From the NCBI GenBank assembly GCA_015662065.1, contig DQUX01000135.1, positions 1 to 11,373 on the forward strand: a stretch of DNA of 11,373 nt, written 5' to 3'. Below are positions 1-4,734 of this stretch, piece after piece (the stretch's first letter is position 1; each line of letters starts with the position of its first letter). The translations under genes and the position numbers were made by a program. Source of the DNA: Anaerolineales bacterium. GTDB lineage: Bacteria; Chloroflexota; Anaerolineae; B4-G1; DUEL01. The notes under the pieces are model-generated. The model did no database searches. It had not been told where the DNA came from and saw only the letters and a program-made list of their open reading frames with translations.

Positions 1-199
1 CGGCAGCCTCGGTCTCGTAGACCGAGAGCCGGCCGACCGGCCCGTTGTCTTGCCTCGGCCAGCATATTCTGTTGTTATTGTGCAACAACTCTATTAGAAC
101 TGCGTTAGAGGATGGAGGGGGCCCTTTCAGTCCGAGGGCGGGGGGGAATACTTGCCCCAGGGCTGAAATGCGCCCGGATACAGGGGCAAGAGGGGGCCG
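1..199. other. Left-edge non-coding stretch, no gene assigned
   Basis: This stretch lies downstream of the minus-strand stress-protein operon. It holds a perfect 8-bp hairpin with a 3-nt loop (8-26) and a short GTTGTT/AACAAC inverted repeat (71-89). A plus-strand frame is open from base 2 to a TAG at 95-97, which could be the last 31 codons of a gene entering from the left, but I recognise no family in it and do not call it. No tRNA or repeat array is visible. Confidence 0.4.
151..190 (-). terminator. Possible hairpin terminator of the usp operon
   Basis: CTTGCCCC at 151-158 pairs with GGGGCAAG at 183-190, and GGGC (160-163) can pair with GCCC (172-175) inside it. The hairpin starts 10 bases past the stop of the last gene of the minus-strand operon, where a terminator is expected. 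On the minus strand it is followed by a C-rich tract, not a T-rich one, so it is not a classical intrinsic terminator and may only stabilise the 3' end. Confidence 0.35.
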
Positions 200-1015
200 T
201 CACGCCGGACGGACGACCAGGACGGAGCGCGGGGCATGTTCCACCACCTGCCGGGTCACGTCCCCCAGCAACCACCCCCTTAACCGGCCCGCCGTCCCCG
301 ACGCGCCGATGACCACCAGGTCATAGTCGCCCTCGCGGGCCTCGCTGAGGATCTCGTCGGCGGCGACGCCGTAGCGCAGCTTCAGCTCCGCCGACACCCG
401 GTGTCGGGCCAGGATCTCGGCCCCGCTCCGCAGGTGCCGGGCAGTGGGGGTATCGGTCTGGAGCAGCTCAGGCAGTGTCTCCTCGATCTCATCAAGCCCG
501 GTGTACATGCTGGGGACAGGGCTGATCACGTGGAGGAGAGCGGCCCGGGCGTGGGCCGCCTCCGCCAGCCGAGAGCCGGCCTCGATGACCGGCTCCGCCA
601 CATCCAGGCCACCGGTGCAGATGAGGACCCGCTCCAGGTGCGGCCCGGCCCGCCTGACGACCAACACGGAGATCGGGGCCCGGCGGATGATCTGCAACGT
701 CACGGAGCCCAGCAAGCGCTGTGTCAACGGGGAGCCCTGGCTGGCCCCAACGACCACCAGGTTATGATGGCCTCTCCGAATCTCCGTCAGAATCCTCTCG
801 GTGGGGTCCCCCTGCCGGATGCGGCGGGTCACCGTCAGGTCCGGCAGCATCTCGTGGGCGCGGTCCAAAACCCGACGGCCAGCCACGCGCTCTCCCCTCC
901 GACTGATGACGTGCAAGAGGGTGACCGACGACTGGGTGCTCCCGGCGATCCCCCCCCCGAACCGGACCGTGGCTTCGGCATAGGGCATACCGGCGATGCA
1001 GAGCAATATCTTCAT
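200..1015 (-). CDS. Tandem-domain universal stress protein (UspA family)
   Basis: This is a 271-aa cytoplasmic protein made of two UspA domains, roughly residues 1-125 and 128-271. Each runs from a beta strand (MKILLCIAG; RVLICTGG) to a nucleotide-loop region and a closing strand (ISVLVVRR; RSVLVVRPA). Domain 1 has VVVGASQGSP followed by LLGSVT, close to the ATP-binding motif of the family. Domain 2 has VIGASG but LLGDVT, with Asp where Ser/Thr is usual, so nucleotide binding there may be weakened. The start is the ATG at 1015, preceded by GGGAG at a short 3-nt spacing. An upstream in-frame extension to 1048 would overlap the permease and lacks a better site. It is the last gene of the operon, 13 nt after the permease stop. 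Usp proteins act in stress survival, often as ATP/AMP-responsive partners of transporters; a role in gating the adjacent permease is inference. Confidence 0.9.
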   Translation of the reverse strand: MKILLCIAGMPYAEATVRFGGGIAGSTQSSVTLLHVISRRGERVAGRRVLDRAHEMLPDLTVTRRIRQGDPTERILTEIRRGHHNLVVVGASQGSPLTQRLLGSVTLQIIRRAPISVLVVRRAGPHLERVLICTGGLDVAEPVIEAGSRLAEAAHARAALLHVISPVPSMYTGLDEIEETLPELLQTDTPTARHLRSGAEILARHRVSAELKLRYGVAADEILSEAREGDYDLVVIGASGTAGRLRGWLLGDVTRQVVEHAPRSVLVVRPA

Positions 1016-1028
1016 AAACTCCCACTTT

Positions 1029-1934
1029 CTAGTGAAACATCCCGGCACTCAGCAGCCGGGCCAGCACCATCACGGCCCCCACCAGGGGCAGGGCTGAGAA
1101 GAACAACCGAATCCGTGGCCCAGCGAAGAACCGGGTGGAGGTCGCCCCGATCTGCGCTCCGAGGGCGGCGCCGGTCTGCATCACCAGGGCCATGATAATG
1201 TCCACATTCCCTTTGATGGCATGGGTCAATGTGCCGAAACCCGCCGAGATCACCACCTCAAACAGGTCCGTCCCTACAGCGATATGGGTGGGGACACCCA
1301 GGAGGTAGACCAACATCGGCATACGCACGAAGCCCCCCCCCACCCCCAGGGCCCCGCTCAGCAGGCCGGTGAGGAACCCAACTCCCAGCACCGCCCACAC
1401 GGAGACGGAGACGATGCCCGAGGCGGGAAAGGAGAGCCGCGGCGGCAGGGCGATACTGTGGACCCGCCGGGCGATGCCCTCGAATCCCAGGGCCTCCTGC
1501 ACGGCCAATCGGTCCTTGCGGATCATACGCAGCGCCCGCAGGCTCTCCCAGGCGGTGAATAGGCTGATGGCGAGGAGGATCAGGGTGTAAGCCAGCCCGA
1601 TCGCTACGTCCACTGCACCAAGGACCTTCAGCGCCTCGATGATCTGCGCCCCGCCCTCGATCCCCAAAATGGTCCCCACCACCATAACCAGACCCAGCTT
1701 AAAATCCACGTGCCCCAGAGCGCGGTGACGTCGGGCCGCAACGATGGACTTGCCGGTCATATGGGCCAGGTCCGTGCCCACGACGAAGTGCATCGGCACG
1801 CCAGTCCAAAACATCAGCGGCCCGGCGATGAATCCTCCGCCGACGCCGAAGAACCCACCCAGGACCCCCACCAGGAATCCGATACCGGCCAGCAGAAAAG
1901 GGTTGACGGTCACGCCAGCGACAGGGAATTCCAT
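1029..1934 (-). CDS. TauE/SafE (DUF81) family membrane permease
   Basis: This 301-aa polytopic inner-membrane protein has the internal duplication of the TauE/SafE family. The first half has GGFFGVGGGFIAGPLM then VVGTDLAHMTGKSI; the second has SGALGVGGGFVRMPML then AVGTDLFEVV. Each half begins with the glycine-rich GVGGGF re-entrant motif and carries several hydrophobic helices, giving about 8 membrane segments. Between the halves lies a charged cytoplasmic loop (about residues 135-165, with RKDRLAVQEALGFEG). Family members export sulfite, sulfoacetate or other organosulfur anions, or take up similar small anions; the substrate cannot be read here. The chosen ATG at 1934 has a TAGGGAG ribosome site at 7-nt spacing. 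A TTG two codons upstream (1940) lies almost on that site and is rejected. The ribosome site overlaps the TAG of the preceding small gene, suggesting translational coupling. Confidence 0.9.
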   Translation of the reverse strand: MEFPVAGVTVNPFLLAGIGFLVGVLGGFFGVGGGFIAGPLMFWTGVPMHFVVGTDLAHMTGKSIVAARRHRALGHVDFKLGLVMVVGTILGIEGGAQIIEALKVLGAVDVAIGLAYTLILLAISLFTAWESLRALRMIRKDRLAVQEALGFEGIARRVHSIALPPRLSFPASGIVSVSVWAVLGVGFLTGLLSGALGVGGGFVRMPMLVYLLGVPTHIAVGTDLFEVVISAGFGTLTHAIKGNVDIIMALVMQTGAALGAQIGATSTRFFAGPRIRLFFSALPLVGAVMVLARLLSAGMFH

Positions 1935-1945
1935 CGTCAAACTCC

Positions 1946-2194
1946 CTACTCCAGCCGACCCAGCCCAAGCCGGTCGAGGAGGAAGGAGGTGGCGGCATCC
2001 AGGAGCACGCCCTGAGCCACGATCAGCCCCAAGCCGGCAAAGGCGTAGAGGGTCAGGTCGTTGTGAAAAAGCCGCGTCAGGGGTTCAGACAGCAGCTCCA
2101 GCACGACGACGAAGTAGGCAACTACCAGGATGCCGTACAGGACCAACTCGATAGCGAGGTTGCGTATCAGCCTTCGGATTTCCCGTTCGTCCAT
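1946..2194 (-). CDS. Small two-helix membrane protein of unknown function
   Basis: This 82-aa protein has a charged N-terminus (MDEREIRRLIRN), a hydrophobic segment at about residues 14-36 (ELVLYGILVVAYFVVVLELL), a short polar loop with RLFHNDLT, and a second hydrophobic stretch at about 48-72. It ends in LDRLGLGRLE. I do not recognise a named family. The ATG at 2194 is preceded by GGGAGG at 4-nt spacing, and the next gene's ribosome site overlaps its stop codon, so it is probably translated together with the TauE/SafE permease. Size, topology and position suggest an accessory subunit or assembly factor of that permease; this is inference. A much longer open frame continues upstream of this ATG, but it is antisense-like, low-complexity and overlaps the HD gene, so it is not the protein. 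Confidence 0.75.
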   Translation of the reverse strand: MDEREIRRLIRNLAIELVLYGILVVAYFVVVLELLSEPLTRLFHNDLTLYAFAGLGLIVAQGVLLDAATSFLLDRLGLGRLE

Positions 2195-2225
2195 CCTGCC
2201 TCCCGACAGATCCCGCCAGCCCTGC

Positions 2226-2840
2226 CTACCTCTCCCCCCGCACCTCGGCCTCCAGACGGGCGAAGAAAGCCTCCATAAAAGCGTGTCGCTCCCGGGCGAT
2301 GGCCCGGCCGGTGGGGGTGGTGAGCACCTCCCGCAGGCAGGAGAGCTTGAAAGCGAACTCGTGGACCGGGGTGTGTTCCGGGGTGCCGGCACCCTGGGCG
2401 CGGGCGACCTCCAGGGGCACCCACAGCCGCTGACCGCGGGCTCCGGCGTGGGCGAAGGCCCGGGCCACGCCGATGGCCCCCATCGCGTCCAGCTTGTCGG
2501 CGTCGAAGAGGGCCCGCGCCTCGGGGGTGGCCGGGTCGGGCCCCGCGCGGAAGCGGTGGGCGGCGATGGCGTGAACCACCGCCTCGACCTTTTCGGGCGG
2601 GCGACCAGCCAGGATCTCCCGCGCTCGCTCCGCTCCCACCTCGGCGTGATCCTGTCCAGTGATCCGCTCCTCCGGACGGCCCAGGTCGTGCAGCAACGCC
2701 GCCGCCCGCACCACCTCCAGATCGCCCCCCTCCGCCCGAGCGATCCGCTCCGCCAGCACCAGCACCCGCAGGACGTGGTCGAAGTCGTGGCCGCTCTCGG
2801 CCCCCCGGTAGTACCGCCGGGCCTCCTCGATCCCGAGCAT
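2226..2840 (-). CDS. HD-domain metal-dependent phosphohydrolase
   Basis: This 204-aa soluble protein of the HD superfamily shows the metal-ligand pattern in order: H22 in GHDFDH, H51-D52 in AALLHDLGR, histidines at 90 and 95 (VVHAIAAH), and D115 in FDADKLDAMG. Length and motif order match the small stand-alone HD hydrolases of the YpgQ/YedJ type, some of which are reported to hydrolyse nucleoside triphosphates; the substrate here is unknown. The ATG at 2840 is preceded by GAGG at about 5 nt and lies 7 nt after the stop of the upstream membrane gene. A 31-nt gap separates it from the 82-aa membrane gene downstream. Its place between two membrane protein genes and upstream of a permease and a Usp protein suggests nucleotide turnover in a stress response; that link is inference. 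Confidence 0.85.
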   Translation of the reverse strand: MLGIEEARRYYRGAESGHDFDHVLRVLVLAERIARAEGGDLEVVRAAALLHDLGRPEERITGQDHAEVGAERAREILAGRPPEKVEAVVHAIAAHRFRAGPDPATPEARALFDADKLDAMGAIGVARAFAHAGARGQRLWVPLEVARAQGAGTPEHTPVHEFAFKLSCLREVLTTPTGRAIARERHAFMEAFFARLEAEVRGER

Positions 2841-2847
2841 CCCTGCC

Positions 2848-3261
2848 TCAGGCCGGGAGGCGGCTGAGCCACACTGCCAGGAAGGTGAACAGAACCGCCA
2901 GGAGGACGGCGGTCAGGACCAGCGCGAGCACCCGCCGACGGATCTGCCAGGCGTGGTAGCGGCCGGTAACCCAGAGGAAGAGGCCGACGGCCAGCGCGAC
3001 GCCCGCCAGCACCCCTACGGTGTAGGTAATGGCCGTGGCCATCAGGGCGGGCAGGTTAACCCGCACGATGAGCCGGCCAAAGAGGGCCAGAGAGAAGCGG
3101 CTTCCTAGAAAGGCGTACCCCGCCCCCACCAGCAGCCCCAGCAGACTCACGACGACCCCCTGCCATCGCCCGGGCCCCCGCTCCAACCACAGAGTGATCA
3201 GCCCCAGCAGAACCATGGTCAGGGAGAACGTCAGGATGAGTATGGAAAGCAATTCAACCAT
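2848..3261 (-). CDS. Multi-pass membrane protein of unknown function
   Basis: This 137-aa protein has four strongly hydrophobic segments: about residues 3-26 (starting MVELLSILILTF), 33-53 (GVVVSLLGLLVGAGYAFLG), 70-97 (from LPALMATAITYTVG) and 113-133 (LALVLTAVLLAVLFTFL). An RYHAWQIRRR basic loop lies between the last two, so the loop is probably cytoplasmic. I recognise no family. The start is the ATG at 3261, preceded by an AGGGGG-type ribosome site and only about 25 nt from the predicted transcription start. The in-frame extension to 3483 would run through the promoter and has the composition of non-coding sequence, so it is rejected. It is the first gene of the five-gene operon and sits 7 nt upstream of the HD hydrolase gene. 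Confidence 0.75.
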   Translation of the reverse strand: MVELLSILILTFSLTMVLLGLITLWLERGPGRWQGVVVSLLGLLVGAGYAFLGSRFSLALFGRLIVRVNLPALMATAITYTVGVLAGVALAVGLFLWVTGRYHAWQIRRRVLALVLTAVLLAVLFTFLAVWLSRLPA

Positions 3262-3292
3262 CGCCACCCCCTCTCTTCCGGCCGTCGGCGTC

Positions 3293-3321
3293 ATTATAGC
3301 CCAGGAAGGGTAGAACGGCAA
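3293..3321 (-). promoter_or_regulatory. Sigma70-type promoter of the five-gene usp operon
   Basis: On the minus strand, TTGCCG (3321-3316) and an exact TATAAT (3298-3293) are separated by 17 bp. The predicted start of transcription is near 3286, giving a leader of about 25 nt before the ATG at 3261. No other promoter of this quality is seen inside the operon. Confidence 0.75.
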
Positions 3322-3337
3322 CAGCCGGAGGCCGGGG

Positions 3338-3385
3338 TTTTCGAAAATCGCTGAAGCCTCTGAGGAACGCTGAGGGCACTGAAAG
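3338..3385. repeat. TTTTCGAAAA palindrome and four phased CTGA units
   Basis: A perfect 10-bp palindrome (3338-3347) is followed by four CTGA-starting units at 3351, 3360, 3370 and 3379, spaced 9, 10 and 9 bp. The block is non-coding and lies upstream of the -35 box of the minus-strand operon, at roughly -52 to -99 from its predicted start. It could be a helically phased protein-binding site or the remnant of a dispersed repeat. Confidence 0.45.
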
Positions 3386-3462
3386 CCGGACGGTTCGGCG
3401 TCCAGCGGGTGGGGTGAAGCAGCACCAACACTCAAGAGGGAGACCACCGACACCCTCCGGCG

Positions 3463-3496
3463 AGAAAGAAAGAACCCCGGCACAGAGTACCGGGGT
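3463..3496 (-). terminator. Intrinsic terminator of the cold-shock gene
   Basis: On the minus strand ACCCCGG and CCGGGGT form a perfect 7-bp GC-rich stem (3496-3490 with 3480-3474) around a 9-nt loop. It is followed directly by TTCTTTCTTTCTC (3474-3463). It lies 23 bases past the cold-shock gene stop codon. The structure and T-rich tail are those of a rho-independent terminator. Confidence 0.85.
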
Positions 3497-3519
3497 CGGG
3501 TTACACCGGTGCGAAATGG

Positions 3520-3765
3520 CTAGAAATAGGCTTCACCTTCCTCCTCAACAACGCCCACCACGTCCACCGCCTGCGGGCCCTTGGGGGTATCCTCGATGGT
3601 GAACTCCACCCGCTGTCCCTCCTCCAGGTTGCGGTACCCCTCACCCTGGATGGCGGAGTAGTGGACGAAGACGTCCTCCTCCGAGTCGTCGGGACGGATG
3701 AACCCATAGCCCTTGACGCGACTGAACCACTGGACTGTTCCCCGACTGCGGCTGTTGGTCTCCAT
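3520..3765 (-). CDS. Cold-shock domain protein (CspA family)
   Basis: This 81-aa single-domain nucleic-acid chaperone is cytoplasmic and binds single-stranded RNA and DNA. The cold-shock fold is clear: TVQWF at residues 10-14, RNP1 as KGYGFIRP (18-25), RNP2 as DVFVHYSAI (31-39), then the NLEEGQRVEFTIED and KGPQAVDV strands. WFS replaces the more usual WFN before RNP1, and Tyr20 replaces Phe in RNP1, a conservative change. The protein is about 10 residues longer than the shortest family members, with a short polar N-terminus and an acidic tail (VVEEEGEAYF). The ATG at 3765 has AGGAAGG about 12 nt upstream, an unusually long spacing, with AAGAAAA directly before the start. The gene is monocistronic, with its own promoter and terminator. 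Confidence 0.95.
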   Translation of the reverse strand: METNSRSRGTVQWFSRVKGYGFIRPDDSEEDVFVHYSAIQGEGYRNLEEGQRVEFTIEDTPKGPQAVDVVGVVEEEGEAYF

Positions 3766-3803
3766 TTTTCTTGCTGACCTTCCTTTCTTCAAGACTTGCT
3801 GAT

Positions 3804-3830
3804 GTTCCCCGGCCTGTTCGACAGGGGAAC
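3804..3830 (-). promoter_or_regulatory. 5'-terminal stem-loop in the cold-shock mRNA leader
   Basis: On the minus strand GTTCCCC (3830-3824) pairs with GGGGAAC (3810-3804). Alternatively CCTGT/ACAGG closes an inner loop. The predicted +1 is about 3831, so the hairpin would begin at the first or second base of the transcript. A terminal stem-loop could shield the mRNA from 5'-end-dependent decay or switch fold with temperature; both are inference. The fold leaves the AGGAAGG ribosome site (3784-3778) outside. Confidence 0.55.
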
Positions 3831-3837
3831 GGAGCGG

Positions 3838-3866
3838 AACATACCATAGGTCTCCTCTCTTGTCAA
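3838..3866 (-). promoter_or_regulatory. Sigma70-type promoter of the cold-shock gene
   Basis: On the minus strand an exact TTGACA (3866-3861) and TATGTT (3843-3838) are separated by 17 bp. The predicted start is near 3831, giving a leader of about 65 nt. Its -35 box lies only 10 bp from the -35 box of the divergent plus-strand promoter. Confidence 0.8.
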
Positions 3867-3876
3867 GTGAACCCCC

Positions 3877-3905
3877 TTGACTTTTTCCCTCCCCCCCGAT
3901 AGAAT
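3877..3905 (+). promoter_or_regulatory. Sigma70-type promoter of the receiver-polA operon
   Basis: TTGACT (3877-3882) and TAGAAT (3900-3905) are separated by 17 bp that are almost entirely pyrimidine (T4-C3-T-C7). The predicted start is near 3912, leaving about 49 nt before the GTG at 3961. It is arranged back to back with the cold-shock promoter. Confidence 0.8.
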
Positions 3906-3960
3906 GAGGCGGCTGAACCAGCCTGGGCGGGTATCCTAAATCCATACCAGGGAGAAAAGT

Positions 3961-4734
3961 GTGACTCGCCGTATCCTGATCGTGGATGCCAACGAAGCCT
4001 TCGCCACGATGCTCCGCCAGGGCCTGGAGGAGATGGAGGATGTAGAGGCCAGCGTCGCGGCCACCGGCAGGGAGGCCCTCCGGGCTGTTGCCGCGACCGA
4101 ATACGACCTGGTTATCGTGGATCTGGACCTGCCCGACGTCGAACCGACCCTCCTGGTCCGCACCCTCCGCCGCGAACACCCCCCCCTGAAGCTGGCGGTC
4201 ATCCCGCTGGTAGGGGAGGAGGTCCCATCGGAGCTGGCGGACGTAGAGCTGCAGGGGGCGCTCCCCAAGCCCTTCTTCCTGCCCGAACTGCCGGGCCGGA
4301 TTCGGGCGCTCCTGGCCGAGCCGGCGGATGTGAGGCCGGTCGTCAGGCGACCCGCCCCCCCGGTCCAGGAGCAAATCCCCCAGGTGGCCCGCCTGATGTC
4401 CCGCCTGGCCCAGGAGGTGGGGGCGGAGGCGGTGCTCCTGACCCAGGGAGAGACGCTGCTTGCCCACGCGGGGCGACTGCCGGAGGAGGAGGTGGCCGTC
4501 CTGGCCTCCGTGGTCTGCGACTCCTGGCGCACCTCCGCCCGCGTCGCCCAGATCCTGGGCAAAGAGCAGCTCCGCTTCGAGCAGAGCATCGAGGGGGCGG
4601 AGCACCTGCTCTACTCGCTGGCCCTATCCGACGACCTGATCCTCTCCGTCGTCGTGCGGGGGAAGGTCCCCCTGGGCATGATCCGCCACCGGTCCAAAGA
4701 GACGGCAGAGGTAATCCGGGGGTTGGTGGGATGA
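3961..4734 (+). CDS. Receiver-domain protein with C-terminal roadblock/LC7-like domain
   Basis: The product is a 257-aa cytoplasmic two-domain protein. Residues 4-118 form a response-regulator receiver: ILIVDANE with D9, the likely phospho-acceptor D54 in IVDLDLPD, and K103 in LPKPFF. The acidic pair usually seen near residues 9-10 is D9-A10, and no clear Thr/Ser is seen after the fourth strand (AVIPLVG), so phosphorylation may be weak or absent. A Pro-rich linker (about 121-137) leads to residues 138-257, which resemble the roadblock/LC7 fold: a first helix (VARLMSRLAQEVGAEAV), VLLTQGETLLAHAG, and later strands HLLYSLALSDDLILSVVV. Such domains usually dimerise or partner small GTPases. The GTG start has GGGAG at 6-nt spacing after the predicted promoter. 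The stop overlaps the polA start as ATGA, so the two are translationally coupled. No DNA-binding output domain is present. Confidence 0.85.
   Translation: MTRRILIVDANEAFATMLRQGLEEMEDVEASVAATGREALRAVAATEYDLVIVDLDLPDVEPTLLVRTLRREHPPLKLAVIPLVGEEVPSELADVELQGALPKPFFLPELPGRIRALLAEPADVRPVVRRPAPPVQEQIPQVARLMSRLAQEVGAEAVLLTQGETLLAHAGRLPEEEVAVLASVVCDSWRTSARVAQILGKEQLRFEQSIEGAEHLLYSLALSDDLILSVVVRGKVPLGMIRHRSKETAEVIRGLVG

Noticed and set aside
8..26. Perfect 8-bp hairpin CTCGGTCT/AGACCGAG at the left edge
   Set aside because: No T-run, no tRNA-like context and cut-off surroundings; too little sequence to assign a role.
71..100. Possible plus-strand promoter TTGTTA-17-TAGAAC
   Set aside because: Weak boxes and no plus-strand gene downstream; only the minus-strand usp gene follows.
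401..1195. Long plus-strand open frame opposite the usp and permease genes
   Set aside because: Composition artefact of the high-GC antisense strand. Both minus-strand genes have clear family motifs and the plus frame has no recognisable domain or ribosome site.
2195..2872. N-terminal extension of the small membrane protein to 2872
   Set aside because: The extension overlaps the HD hydrolase gene out of frame and is Arg/Pro/Ser-rich; an ATG with a good ribosome site exists at 2194.
3262..3483. N-terminal extension of the 137-aa membrane protein to 3483
   Set aside because: It would be translated through the predicted promoter and part of the cold-shock terminator; ATG 3261 has a ribosome site and starts directly at a hydrophobic helix.
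3887..3897. C-runs (here and at about 950 and 1330) as possible frameshift errors
   Set aside because: The frames crossing such runs in usp and the permease remain intact with family-like sequence; this run is inside a promoter spacer, so there is no sign of an error.
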